Assembly: GCA_002171155.1 (NCBI GenBank)
Contig: NHHF01000100.1
Coordinates: 592 to 20,505, forward strand
Origin: Betaproteobacteria bacterium TMED156
Lineage (GTDB): Bacteria; Pseudomonadota; Gammaproteobacteria; Burkholderiales; Burkholderiaceae_A
Length of the DNA stretch: 19,914 nucleotides
Direction: 5' to 3'
Position numbers and translations under genes: made by a program. The notes below the pieces were generated by a model. That model made no database searches, was not told the origin of the DNA, and saw only the letters and a program-made list of their open reading frames with translations. Each line of letters opens with the position of its first letter. The first letter of the stretch is position 1. Shown here in pieces: positions 1-8,102 of this stretch.

Positions 1-569
1 TTATCTCTTAAATAATCAAAACCAAATTCATTATTTGTTCCGTAAGTAACATCTGCTTCATACGCTTCTTTTTTTTGTTTATGCTCCATTCGAGAAAGAG
101 TAACACCCACACTAAGTCCTAAAAATTCAAAAATTTTACCCATCCATGAAGAATCACGACTCGCTAAATAATCGTTCACAGTAACTATATGCACCCCATT
201 ACCAGATAAGGAGGCAAGATAAGCAGGTAAAGTCGCAACCAGAGTTTTGCCCTCTCCAGTTCTCATCTCTGCTATTTTTCCATCAAACAAAACCATTCCA
301 CCGAGGAGTTGAACATCAAAATGTCTCATGCCTAAAGCTCTTCTTGCTGCCTCTCTACAAATTGCAAATGCTTCAACTTGTAAGTTTTTGAGAGTCTCCC
401 CTCTTTTGTGTCGTTCCCTTAAATGTTCGGTTTCTTTAGGAAAGTCTTCATCTTTTAATGATTTGAGTTTAGACTCAAGCTCATTGATTGCTTTAACCCT
501 GGAAGAATAATTTTTTAGAAGTCGATCATTTCTGCTGCCAAAAAATTTTTTTACAATATTAAAGACCAT
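1..569 (-). CDS. secA: Preprotein translocase ATPase SecA, N-terminal part (cut by window edge)
   Basis: SecA is the cytosolic motor ATPase that pushes unfolded preproteins through SecYEG. Only the first 189 codons are here; the rest lies left of base 1. Translating leftwards from the ATG at 567-569 gives a start like E. coli SecA ([11 protein letters not shown]), then the conserved stretches [14 protein letters not shown], the Walker A segment MRTGEGKT, and VNDYLASRD, ending in [14 protein letters not shown] at the window edge. These are hallmark SecA NBD1 sequences, so the identity is secure. The ATG aligns with the usual SecA N terminus, but no good Shine-Dalgarno precedes it. It reads in the same direction as the dcw genes but is separated from lpxC by the opposed gene at 594-965, so it probably has its own promoter. 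A weak candidate is a TTGATC -35 (610-615) and TATTTT -10 (586-591) with an 18-bp spacer, lying inside that neighbour's 5' end. Confidence 0.97.
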   Translation of the reverse strand, partial: MVFNIVKKFFGSRNDRLLKNYSSRVKAINELESKLKSLKDEDFPKETEHLRERHKRGETLKNLQVEAFAICREAARRALGMRHFDVQLLGGMVLFDGKIAEMRTGEGKTLVATLPAYLASLSGNGVHIVTVNDYLASRDSSWMGKIFEFLGLSVGVTLSRMEHKQKKEAYEADVTYGTNNEFGFDYLRD

Positions 570-593
570 AATTTAACAAACTAGCAAAATAAA

Positions 594-965
594 ATGAGAA
601 AAGAATTTAGATCAATAAAAGACGTTTTGGTTTCAAACAAGAACTCATCAATACTATCCGAATTAAAAAGAAATACCCAGAATAATCAATATTGGGTAGA
701 TGTTATAAATGAAATTTTAATTAAATTACCATATCAGAAAACTCAAGGAATCAAAGAGTCAATTATACGAATTACTGAAAGCCAATCAAAATATTCTCCA
801 AAAAAAAAACAACACAAAGGAACCATGCTAATAGTGCGCCTGAATTCAAATTCAGCTGTGACAAGATTGAAACTCATTGCTCCATTAATTTTAAGGGAAT
901 TGAGTAAAAATGGCATGCAAGTGGTAGGTATAAAGCCCTCAATAAGTCAATCAGACATCCTGTAG
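594..965 (+). CDS. dciA: DUF721 / DciA-like protein, putative helicase loader
   Basis: This 123-residue protein fits the DUF721 (DciA) pattern: a conserved Trp in an N-terminal helix (QYWVDVI, about residues 32-38), then a core strand with hydrophobic residues (TMLIVRLNSNSAVTRLKL, about 77-94), a Leu-rich helix (APLILRELSK, 96-105) and a final strand (MQVVGIKP, 108-115). DciA proteins recruit or load the replicative helicase DnaB in bacteria that lack DnaC. A DUF721 gene between lpxC and secA is a familiar betaproteobacterial arrangement, and this context carries much of the assignment. It is the only plus-strand gene in the window. The ATG at 594 lies 24 bp from the divergent secA start, and its stop is 17 bp from the lpxC stop. 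No strong Shine-Dalgarno precedes the ATG. The sequence is divergent and Lys/Asn-rich, so the family call is moderate, though a real coding gene is likely. Confidence 0.6.
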   Translation: MRKEFRSIKDVLVSNKNSSILSELKRNTQNNQYWVDVINEILIKLPYQKTQGIKESIIRITESQSKYSPKKKQHKGTMLIVRLNSNSAVTRLKLIAPLILRELSKNGMQVVGIKPSISQSDIL

Positions 966-982
966 TTTAATTCTCAAATTCG

Positions 983-1900
983 CTAATTCCAAGCCCATTG
1001 TCGAGACCATGCAATTGGCGCTTGTGAAAGACTGTTAAAACTTCTAATCTTCCAAGATTCATTTTTTTTATTAATTTCTCGGATCAGTTTATTGTTTAAC
1101 GAATGTCCAGATTTATAGGCTGAGTAAGCCCCCAAAATAGGTTTTCCAACTAAATGTAAATCACCAATTGCATCTAAGGCTTTATGCATAACAAACTCAT
1201 CAGATTGACGCAGTCCACCTTTGTTTAAAATTTTGTAATTGTCTAAAACAACTGCATTGTCGAGCCCACCGCCCAAAGCAAGTCCTTTTTTTCTTAAATT
1301 ATCTACGTCTTTTATAAATCCAAAAGTTCGTGCTCTTGCTATTTCCTCAGTGAATGACGTTGTCTCAAAATCTATGGTAGCGCTCTGACCAGTTTCACTA
1401 ACAGCTGGATGAGAAAAATCAATTGTAAAATTTAGTTTGAATCCAAAATAAGGTTCTAACTTTGCCCACTTTTCACCGTCATTAACTTGAATAGTTTGTG
1501 TAATTTCTAAAAATTTTTTTGATTCACCCTGTTCCTCAACTCCTGCTGATTTAAGTAAGTATACAAAGCTTGATGAGCTTCCATCCATAATTGGAATTTC
1601 AGGTCCAGTAATATCAACCAAAACATTATCAATTCCTAGGCCAGAAATAGCAGCCATAAAATGTTCAACAGTAGATACAGTTGCGTCACCCTCAGCTTCA
1701 GCAATGGTAGATGCCAAATTTGTACTAACAACCCTAGCTGAACTAACATGGATTTTTTTGGGAGGGTTAAAGTCGACTCTTCTGAAGGTTACTCCAGTAT
1801 TGACTCCTGACGGCTTAATGGTGATCCATATTAAATCTCCACTGTGAAGACCGATGCCAGCGGCTTTGATTTCTCTTTGAATAGTTCTTTGTCTTAGCAC
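983..1900 (-). CDS. lpxC: UDP-3-O-acyl-N-acetylglucosamine deacetylase LpxC
   Basis: LpxC is the zinc deacetylase that performs the committed step of lipid A synthesis in the cytosol. At 305 residues it has the usual length. The zinc ligands and catalytic residues are visible: E79-H80 in STVEHFMA, H239 and D243 in VMHKALDAIGD, and H266 in SGHS, plus the T192-containing RARTFGF segment and the MDGSS motif (105-109). The start is a GTG at 1898-1900. An in-frame TAA, which is also the stop of the upstream peroxiredoxin gene, lies one codon before it, and the next in-frame ATG is codon 82, inside the core, so the GTG start is well determined. It is the last gene of the dcw run, 3 bp after the peroxiredoxin. 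The C terminus ends in an aromatic-rich stretch (AWSRQWAWN), unlike the E. coli tail that targets LpxC to FtsH. Confidence 0.97.
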   Translation of the reverse strand: MLRQRTIQREIKAAGIGLHSGDLIWITIKPSGVNTGVTFRRVDFNPPKKIHVSSARVVSTNLASTIAEAEGDATVSTVEHFMAAISGLGIDNVLVDITGPEIPIMDGSSSSFVYLLKSAGVEEQGESKKFLEITQTIQVNDGEKWAKLEPYFGFKLNFTIDFSHPAVSETGQSATIDFETTSFTEEIARARTFGFIKDVDNLRKKGLALGGGLDNAVVLDNYKILNKGGLRQSDEFVMHKALDAIGDLHLVGKPILGAYSAYKSGHSLNNKLIREINKKNESWKIRSFNSLSQAPIAWSRQWAWN

Positions 1901-1903
1901 TTT

Positions 1904-2392
1904 TTAGTTCAGCTTAGCTAAAATTGATTTTACTTTTGAATTTTCAAATTTTCCAGGATCGTCTTCAATAAAAACAGCAGAAGCAACTCCATCATTAATA
2001 ATCATTCCATATCTATTGGATCTTATACCTAAACCAATTTTACTCAAATCTTCAGATAACCCAATTTTTTTGGTAAATTCTGCATTACCATCTGAAATCA
2101 TTCTGATTTTCTTAGTACTTTTGACTACTAGACCCCATGCATACATCACAAATGGATCATTAACCGATAAACACCAAATCTCATCTACACCTTTTTTGAA
2201 AAAATCATCCGCGTGTTCCAAAAATTCTGGCAAATGTTTTTCAGAACATGTTGGAGTAAAAGCCCCAGGAACACCCAACAAAATAATCTTTTTTCCAGCT
2301 GTTTCACTTATTACATTGAAAGAATTAATTGTTTGATTTTCATATTCAAATAGCGTTGATTCGGGTAGTGAGTCATTTTCTTTGATTTTCAT
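1904..2392 (-). CDS. Peroxiredoxin, Prx5/AhpC-TSA family
   Basis: This is a 162-residue thiol peroxidase of the Prx5-like group, expected to reduce H2O2 or organic peroxides in the cytosol. The peroxidatic cysteine is C49 in PGAFTPTCS (42-50), the family active-site motif. A second cysteine, C74, lies in EIWCLSVND, and the conserved Arg is probably in GIRSNRYG near residue 124. These are the only two cysteines, so an intramolecular disulfide or reduction by an external thiol are both possible. The start is an ATG with a clear AGGA Shine-Dalgarno (2400-2403) 7 bases upstream. It sits 33 bp after ftsZ and 3 bp before lpxC, in the same orientation, and so appears to be part of the dcw transcript. 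A peroxiredoxin at this place is, as far as I know, typical of Burkholderiales. The family is clear; substrate and reductant are not. Confidence 0.93.
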   Translation of the reverse strand: MKIKENDSLPESTLFEYENQTINSFNVISETAGKKIILLGVPGAFTPTCSEKHLPEFLEHADDFFKKGVDEIWCLSVNDPFVMYAWGLVVKSTKKIRMISDGNAEFTKKIGLSEDLSKIGLGIRSNRYGMIINDGVASAVFIEDDPGKFENSKVKSILAKLN

Positions 2393-2425
2393 TTTTTATT
2401 CCTCATGCCTATATTTGCAAACTAA

Positions 2426-3628
2426 TTAGTCTGCCTGTTTTCTTATAAAAGCAGGAATATCTAGACTTTCAACTCCTTCATCTTCCATAGCCTTAACTTT
2501 TTCGGCAGCTTTCTTACGAGCATCCGCGTCGAATTTTGGATTGGTCCAAACATCAGGTTCATCAAGTCCTGAAGAACTATAACCATCTGTCCCAGTTTTA
2601 AGATTAAGGTCTGCATTTTCATCCTCATTGATGAGTTTTTCCTCATTATCAATAACCGAGTGAAGTTGCTGAGGTTGAGTCAACCCTAAACCAGTAGCAA
2701 CTACTGTAACTCTTAACTCATCACCTAAATTATCATCAGATACTGTTCCAAATATTATGTTTGCATCTTGCTCTGCGAAAGATCTAATGTATTCCATAAC
2801 AGTTTTAGTCTCTTTTACTTTTAAAGAACTACTAGCTGATATGTTAACCAATATTCCTTTTGCTCCACTGAGATCAACTCCTTCAAGCAATGGACTTTTG
2901 ACAGCTCGTTCTGCCGCATCTTTGGCTCTATTATCTCCATTACAAGTTGCTGTTCCCATCATTGCTTTTCCTTGAACACTCATAACTGTTTTTACATCTT
3001 CAAAATCCACATTCACTGTTCCTCCAACGTTGATTATTTCTGCAATTCCAGCTACGGCATTATATAAAACATTATCAGCAGCAGCAAAAGCATCAGCTTG
3101 AGTTATATCATCTCCAAGAACATGTTCTAACTGTTCATTCAAAATTACTATTGAAGAGTCTACTGTTTGCTCTAAACATTTTATACCTTCCTCAGCAACT
3201 AAACATCTTCTGTTTCCTTCAAAAGAAAATGGCTTTGTGACTACTGCAACGGTCAAAGCTCCAAGTTCTTTTGCAATCTCCGCAACGACAGGGGCTGCAC
3301 CAGTGCCTGTTCCTCCACCCATCCCTGCAGTTATAAAAACCATATGAGCACCAGTTAGGGCTTCAGCAATTTTATCCCTCTCCGCTTCTGCCGATATTTT
3401 ACCTTTTTCGGGTTGAGCACCAGCACCTAAGCCGGATTCTCCGAGTTGTAATTTTAAATTTGCAGGGGATTTTTTTAGAGATTGAGCATCAGTATTTGCA
3501 CAAATAAAATCAACTCCTTTAACACTTCTTTCAATCATTTGTGTTACGGCATTACCACCCGCACCTCCAACACCAATTACTTTTATATTTGTTCCCGAGT
3601 TTTGAGTTTCTAACATTTCGAATGACAT
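2426..3628 (-). CDS. ftsZ: Cell division GTPase FtsZ
   Basis: FtsZ is the tubulin-like GTPase that polymerises into the division ring under the membrane. At 400 residues its length is normal. The nucleotide-binding loop [10 protein letters not shown] (19-28), the tubulin signature GGGTGTG (104-110) and the T7 catalytic loop NVDFEDVKT (206-214, with D208 and D211) are all present. A variable acidic linker (about 325-385) leads to the conserved C-terminal peptide [11 protein letters not shown] (390-400), which binds FtsA and other partners. The ATG has one of the best Shine-Dalgarno sequences in the window (AGGAGA, 3636-3641, 7 bases away), fitting the high FtsZ dosage that cells need. It lies 23 bp after ftsA and 33 bp before the peroxiredoxin gene. 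Nothing is missing. Confidence 0.99.
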   Translation of the reverse strand: MSFEMLETQNSGTNIKVIGVGGAGGNAVTQMIERSVKGVDFICANTDAQSLKKSPANLKLQLGESGLGAGAQPEKGKISAEAERDKIAEALTGAHMVFITAGMGGGTGTGAAPVVAEIAKELGALTVAVVTKPFSFEGNRRCLVAEEGIKCLEQTVDSSIVILNEQLEHVLGDDITQADAFAAADNVLYNAVAGIAEIINVGGTVNVDFEDVKTVMSVQGKAMMGTATCNGDNRAKDAAERAVKSPLLEGVDLSGAKGILVNISASSSLKVKETKTVMEYIRSFAEQDANIIFGTVSDDNLGDELRVTVVATGLGLTQPQQLHSVIDNEEKLINEDENADLNLKTGTDGYSSSGLDEPDVWTNPKFDADARKKAAEKVKAMEDEGVESLDIPAFIRKQAD

Positions 3629-3651
3629 ATTAAGTTCTCCTTTGAGCCATT

Positions 3652-4884
3652 TTAAAAATTACCAACAAACCATGATTTCATTTTTCCCAACATTTCGAGC
3701 AAAGAATTAGATCTAGAAAGGTTTTTCTCAACTTTTGTCAGATCTTTATTTGCCTCAATTATTAATCCCATTGCAGTTGAATAACGAGGATTGGAAACAA
3801 CATCAGATAAATTTCCTGAATATTTTGGATTTGCAATCCTAACTTGACGTAAAAAAACATCTTCTGCCATTTCAACCATCCCCTCAAGTAAAGAAGACCC
3901 TCCAGTCAAAACTACTCCAGAAGATATAAGCTCATCAAAGCCACTCTCCCTTGTAACTTGACTTACCAAGTGAAATAATTCTTCAATTCTTGGCTCAATC
4001 ACCGCTGCTAGAACATTCTTTTTAAGTGATCTTGGAGGTCGATCCCCTAAACCGGCAACCTCAAACTCTGTTCTCATATTTGCCAAAGATTGTTTGCAAA
4101 TTCCGTGTAATAGTTTGATGCTTTCTGCTTCTTCGGTAGACGTTCTGAGCGCAATAGCAATATCACTAGTTATTTGATCACCAGCTACCGGTATCACTGC
4201 CGTATGCCTTATTGCCCCGCCAGAAAAAATAGCTATGTCTGTAGTTCCACCACCAATGTCAACTAAAAGTGTTCCTAAATTTTTCTCATCCTCCGTTAAT
4301 ATTGAACTACTTGAAGCTAAGGGTTGAAGTATCAGATCACTAACACCAATTCCACATCTTTTTATACATTTAGCAATGTTTTGAACTGCACTAACTGCAC
4401 CAGTTACTATATGAGCTCTTACTTCCAGTCTTCTTCCGCTCATGCCAATAGGTTCTCTAATATCCTCTTGCCCATCAATAATAAATTCCTGAGGAATAAC
4501 GTGTAAGATTTGCTGATCCGATGGAATGTTTATTGCAGTTGCAGTTTCAATAACTCTGTCGACATCATTTTTCATCACCTCTGCATCTCGAATAGCAACC
4601 ATGCCTGTAGAATTGAAACTTCTAATATGACTACCAGCAATACCAGTTGTAACAGTCTCAATTTTACAATCCGACATTAATTCAGCCTCTTCAATCGCTT
4701 TTCTTATTGAATTAACAGTTGAATCAATATTCACAACTACACCCTTTTTTAACCCCTTAGATTCTGACTGGCCTATTCCCAAAACAGTCAATTCATTTTT
4801 TTCATTTATTTTTGACACAATAGCCACAACTTTTGAAGTACCTATGTCAAGTCCAACCAAAATGTCCTCTAAATCACTTTTCAC
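3652..4884 (-). CDS. ftsA: Cell division protein FtsA (actin-like FtsZ membrane anchor)
   Basis: FtsA is an actin-fold ATPase that tethers FtsZ filaments to the inner membrane and signals to the divisome. The 410 residues carry the phosphate 1 motif GLDIGTSKVVAIV (11-23), the SHS2-like 1C domain after about residue 85, the phosphate 2 motif LLVDIGGGTTDIAIF (206-220), and a C-terminal amphipathic helix (KMKSWFVGNF) that would be the membrane-targeting sequence. The start is GTG, overlapping the ftsQ stop as GTGA (4881-4884). It is supported by an AGAGGT Shine-Dalgarno (4891-4896) 6 bases upstream. Translation is therefore probably coupled to ftsQ. ftsZ follows after 23 bp, the standard order. 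Confidence 0.98.
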   Translation of the reverse strand: MKSDLEDILVGLDIGTSKVVAIVSKINEKNELTVLGIGQSESKGLKKGVVVNIDSTVNSIRKAIEEAELMSDCKIETVTTGIAGSHIRSFNSTGMVAIRDAEVMKNDVDRVIETATAINIPSDQQILHVIPQEFIIDGQEDIREPIGMSGRRLEVRAHIVTGAVSAVQNIAKCIKRCGIGVSDLILQPLASSSSILTEDEKNLGTLLVDIGGGTTDIAIFSGGAIRHTAVIPVAGDQITSDIAIALRTSTEEAESIKLLHGICKQSLANMRTEFEVAGLGDRPPRSLKKNVLAAVIEPRIEELFHLVSQVTRESGFDELISSGVVLTGGSSLLEGMVEMAEDVFLRQVRIANPKYSGNLSDVVSNPRYSTAMGLIIEANKDLTKVEKNLSRSNSLLEMLGKMKSWFVGNF

Positions 4885-5735
4885 AAAATTACCTCTTGAT
4901 TATCATTTTTTTCAAAGCAATTTTTTAATGTTGGTTTACTTTGTTTGTAGTTTTTTTTATTTAATTCTTTATAAGCGAAACCTTGGGCATATCTAAGATC
5001 AACATATGCTAATTCTTTGTTAATATTTTGACGAAACCAATCTAGTGAATTAAAAAAATTATTAAGCCTTTCATCTAGTGGTGTTGGTAATTTATCTCCA
5101 CCAAGCTCCATTTTCATTCCATTTGAAAAATTAACCTTCCAATCAAACTGAGAAGTTAATTGCAATCCAACTGGTTGTAGACCAATTGATTTTGCTTTTT
5201 TTGAAATCATGCGAGCTTTTGCTAAAACACTTTCGACAGTTCCTGGAGGTCCGCCTAATTTCATGAGTTTGCAATTCTTTTCATTTGTAATGGCCAAACG
5301 ATCAAATTCATTAAATTGTAATAGAATACCTTCTTCTGTGATAAACCTTCCGTCTGACCAAACTCCTATAATATTGTGCTCTATCAAACTTATTAAAATT
5401 GTATCTGGCCAAATTCTTCTTATAGTCGCCTCTTTTACCCAAGGATGTGAAACGATAGATTCATACACAGGGGATAAATCAGAAGTTAGTGCAGAACCAT
5501 TTAACTTTTGCAAAACCAATCTTTTTAAATCTTCAGATTGAACATGACGTGTATCACTAGCTTTGACATCTATGATTAGATGTCTTAGTGAAAAACTGGG
5601 TTGCGAAAAAGCCCAACTAAAGAAAAAAATGAGCAAGAATAAACTTGAGGAAAAAGACAGTATTTTTGCCAATGAATTCATACAGTCAGCACAATTCCAA
5701 AACCTTAAAAATGTGTCCTTAAGTAGCTCAATCAA
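4881..5735 (-). CDS. ftsQ: Cell division protein FtsQ
   Basis: FtsQ is a bitopic inner-membrane protein that recruits FtsL and FtsB to the divisome. The 284 residues comprise a short cytoplasmic tail, one membrane segment (about 24-44, Leu/Phe-rich), a periplasmic POTRA domain (about 48-120) and a beta domain (about 121-258) with the typical EGILLQF and GPPGTVESVL segments. The start is TTG at 5733-5735, overlapping the ddl stop as TTGA. A strong AAGAGGGG Shine-Dalgarno (5743-5750) lies 7 bases upstream, while the first internal ATG (codon 19) has none. The RFWNCADCMN stretch near residue 15 also resembles the tail of betaproteobacterial FtsQ proteins, so the longer form is preferred. It places a CxxC pair (C15, C18) just before the membrane segment. 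FtsQ is poorly conserved, and the call rests on architecture and position. Confidence 0.94.
   Translation of the reverse strand: MIELLKDTFLRFWNCADCMNSLAKILSFSSSLFLLIFFFSWAFSQPSFSLRHLIIDVKASDTRHVQSEDLKRLVLQKLNGSALTSDLSPVYESIVSHPWVKEATIRRIWPDTILISLIEHNIIGVWSDGRFITEEGILLQFNEFDRLAITNEKNCKLMKLGGPPGTVESVLAKARMISKKAKSIGLQPVGLQLTSQFDWKVNFSNGMKMELGGDKLPTPLDERLNNFFNSLDWFRQNINKELAYVDLRYAQGFAYKELNKKNYKQSKPTLKNCFEKNDNQEVIL
4891..4896 (-). promoter_or_regulatory. Shine-Dalgarno for the ftsA GTG start
   Basis: AGAGGT on the minus strand, 6 bases before the GTG at 4882-4884, inside the last codons of ftsQ. It supports GTG as the genuine ftsA start in the GTGA overlap. Confidence 0.65.
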
Positions 5736-6679
5736 AATTCAGCCCCTCTTTTATTAAGCGATGCAGTCTTCAATATCATCACCACTAACTCTTCAAAACT
5801 AATTCCAACTGCCCTCGCAGCCATTGGAACCAGAGAGTGATTAGTCATACCTGGTACAGTATTAAGTTCAATAAGTTGAGGATTATTAATGCCATCCCAA
5901 AGTAAGTCAACCCTGGCCCATCCTTGGCATCCTAGAGCTTTGTAAGCTGAAAAAGAGTCATCTATCATTTTATTTTCTATGTCTTTTGGAATCTCTGCTG
6001 GACAAGTATATTTTGTTTCGTTTCCAATATATTTGTTGTGAAAATTGTATTCACCATTTGGAGCAATAATTTCAACTATTGGTAAAACTCTTACTTCCGG
6101 ACCATTTGAGCTTTCTATAATTGCACATGTAAATTCTCTACCTGTAATAAATTTTTCAACCAATACCTTGTTTGTAAATTTAAAAGTTTCCAGGATTGTA
6201 TTCTCAAGATTATTTTTTTTCTCAACCTTTGCTACTCCAAGTGATGATCCTTCATCATTGGGTTTAACAATTACAGGGAAATCAAATGACAAATCTAAAC
6301 TACTAAAATTTTCTTTTGCAAGAATTGTCCTGAATGGTGGCGTTTCTATTTCTAGAGAATTCCAAACTCTCTTAGTAAGAACTTTATCCATAGCAAGAGC
6401 AGATGCTGCGACCCCCGACCCCGTGTATGGTATTTTTAAAAACTCCAAGATTGCCTGAGTGTTTCCATCCTCTCCATTTTTTCCGTGCAGTGCAATAAAA
6501 GCGATGTCAACTTTTTTACTTTTTAATTCAAATATAGATTTTTCACTTGGGTCAAAAGGAAAAGCATCTAAGTTACGTTTAATTAATGACTTCAAAACGG
6601 CTTTTCCAGATTCCAGGGATATTTCTCTTTCTCTGGATTCACCACCCATCAGAACAGCAATACTTAATGATTCATCCAT
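5732..6679 (-). CDS. ddl: D-alanine--D-alanine ligase
   Basis: This ATP-grasp ligase joins two D-alanines to make the dipeptide that MurF adds to the peptidoglycan precursor. At 315 residues it has the length of DdlB-type enzymes. Visible motifs are the N-terminal VLMGGESREREISLESG (9-25), ALHGKNGEDG (63-72), the ATP-binding segment PVIVKPNDEGSSLGV (135-149), the omega-loop FHNKYIGNETKY (213-224) and the metal-binding ELNTVPGMTNHSL (271-283). The ATG overlaps the end of murC by 8 bases, with AAGAGG just upstream as Shine-Dalgarno. Its stop overlaps the TTG start of ftsQ. The murC-ddl-ftsQ order matches the ddlB locus of E. coli. No active-site segment is missing. Confidence 0.98.
   Translation of the reverse strand: MDESLSIAVLMGGESREREISLESGKAVLKSLIKRNLDAFPFDPSEKSIFELKSKKVDIAFIALHGKNGEDGNTQAILEFLKIPYTGSGVAASALAMDKVLTKRVWNSLEIETPPFRTILAKENFSSLDLSFDFPVIVKPNDEGSSLGVAKVEKKNNLENTILETFKFTNKVLVEKFITGREFTCAIIESSNGPEVRVLPIVEIIAPNGEYNFHNKYIGNETKYTCPAEIPKDIENKMIDDSFSAYKALGCQGWARVDLLWDGINNPQLIELNTVPGMTNHSLVPMAARAVGISFEELVVMILKTASLNKRGAEF
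5743..5750 (-). promoter_or_regulatory. Shine-Dalgarno that decides the ftsQ TTG start
   Basis: AAGAGGGG on the minus strand, 7 bases before the TTG at 5733-5735 and inside the end of ddl. It is strong and well placed, while the first ATG of ftsQ (codon 19) has nothing comparable. It is the main reason to accept a TTG start overlapping the ddl stop. Confidence 0.7.
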
Positions 6680-8102
6680 TTGCAGCCTCTTGATTGAGTT
6701 TGTTGCACAATAGAATTATTTTTTTTGAAAAGTTAGCAATTGATCCAGCACCCATCACCAAAACCACTTCATTATCTTTTATTGATGAAAAAAGTAGTGA
6801 AATCGCTTCATCTAAATTTTGGGCAAGGTGATTCTCATAATTTGCTTTCTTTCTAATCTCTTTAAGTAATTCGTTACTCTTTACTTTCTGATTAATTTCT
6901 TCCCCAGCTGAATAAACATTGAGAAGAATTAGTCTTTCTACTTTACTTAAAACATCAACAAAATCATTAAAAAGATCTCTAGTTCTGGAAAAACGATGGG
7001 GTTGAAAAATAAGAGTTATTTTTCTTTCATGAAAAGCTTTTCTGCAGGCCTCAATAGTTGCAAAGATTTCCGTTGGATGATGACCATAATCGTCAACTAA
7101 AGAAAATTTAACGCCACAAGGTGACTTAAGGTTATCAAAAAACTCAAACCTTCTTTCAACACCTGAAAAATTTTCTATGGAGTCTTTTAATATTGCAGTA
7201 TCAATTTCTAACTCCCTGGCAATGCCTATTGCTATTAATGTGTTCAGTACATTATGCAAGCCAGGTAAAGGCAAGTGAACATCAAAGCTGTTGAAACCTT
7301 TTTGCTCAACTAAAAATGAAACACTTGTTCCTTTGTGAACAACATTTTTGGCCTGAATATCAGAATCATTTGAAAAGCCAACAGTAATAATTGGCCTAGA
7401 CAAAAGTGGAATTATTTCTCTAATGTTTGGATCTTCAATACAAAGAACTGCTGAGCTATAGAAAGGTAGTCTATGAATAAAAGAGATAAAAGCTTTTTTT
7501 AAAAGATTGAAGTCCTGATTGTAATAATCCAAATGATCGTAATCTATATTGGTGACTGCTGCTATTATTGGCGAAAGATTCAAGAAGGATCCATCGGACT
7601 CATCCGCCTCAGCAACCAGTATTTCTCCTTGGCCTAAGCGAGCACCAATTCCATCCGAATTTAATTTGCCTCCAATAACATAAGTTGGATCTAAATCTGA
7701 TGATGCCAAAATACTTGAAACTAAGCTTGTTGTTGTAGTTTTTCCATGACTGCCTGCTATAGCTATTCCTTTTTTAAATCTCATTAGTTCGCCGAGCATT
7801 AATGCTCTTGGAACAACAGGAATTTTCAAACGTTTAGAAGCTATTAATTCTGGATTATTCTCCTCAATCGCACTAGAAACTACGCAAACATCTACACCTA
7901 AAACATTTGATTCTGAATGACTAAAAAAAATAGTTGCTCCAAGAGATTGCAGTCTATTCGTTGATATACTTTTTTCTATGTCAGAACCTTGAATTTCAAA
8001 TCCTTGTGTAAGTAATACTTCAGCAATACCTGACATTCCAGCACCACCAATACCAACGAAATGGATTTTTTTTATTTTATTCCTCACTTTTAACCATTTC
8101 AT
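6672..8102 (-). CDS. murC: UDP-N-acetylmuramate--L-alanine ligase MurC
   Basis: MurC adds L-alanine to UDP-MurNAc, the first amino acid of the stem peptide. The 476 residues show the N-terminal Rossmann motif HFVGIGGAGMSGIAE (14-28), the P-loop AGSHGKTTTT (116-125), a DESDGSF segment, YDHLDYY, and the DDYGHHP motif typical of MurC, then QPHRFSRT in the C-terminal domain. The start is uncertain. The ATG at 8100-8102 overlaps murG by 26 bases and has no Shine-Dalgarno, and it gives about seven more residues than many MurC proteins before the conserved KIHFVG. No other ATG or well-supported GTG lies before the motif, so this ATG is kept. The downstream end overlaps ddl by 8 bases. Confidence 0.97.
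   Translation of the reverse strand: MKWLKVRNKIKKIHFVGIGGAGMSGIAEVLLTQGFEIQGSDIEKSISTNRLQSLGATIFFSHSESNVLGVDVCVVSSAIEENNPELIASKRLKIPVVPRALMLGELMRFKKGIAIAGSHGKTTTTSLVSSILASSDLDPTYVIGGKLNSDGIGARLGQGEILVAEADESDGSFLNLSPIIAAVTNIDYDHLDYYNQDFNLLKKAFISFIHRLPFYSSAVLCIEDPNIREIIPLLSRPIITVGFSNDSDIQAKNVVHKGTSVSFLVEQKGFNSFDVHLPLPGLHNVLNTLIAIGIARELEIDTAILKDSIENFSGVERRFEFFDNLKSPCGVKFSLVDDYGHHPTEIFATIEACRKAFHERKITLIFQPHRFSRTRDLFNDFVDVLSKVERLILLNVYSAGEEINQKVKSNELLKEIRKKANYENHLAQNLDEAISLLFSSIKDNEVVLVMGAGSIANFSKKIILLCNKLNQEAANG

Noticed and set aside
328..510. A 60-codon open frame on the plus strand.
   Set aside because: It lies wholly antisense to well-conserved secA codons, and its product is a low-complexity Ser/Leu sequence.
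960..1000. A bidirectional terminator between the convergent dciA-like gene and lpxC.
   Set aside because: Only short GAATT repeats are present; there is no GC stem and no T run on either strand.
2461..2652. A 63-codon minus-strand open frame, Met- and Lys-rich.
   Set aside because: It is an out-of-frame reading of the FtsZ C-terminal linker; the FtsZ frame is intact through its conserved C-terminal peptide.
6045..6458. A 137-codon plus-strand open frame, the longest antisense one.
   Set aside because: It is antisense to the conserved ATP-grasp core of ddl; its sequence shows no family features and no Shine-Dalgarno was seen.
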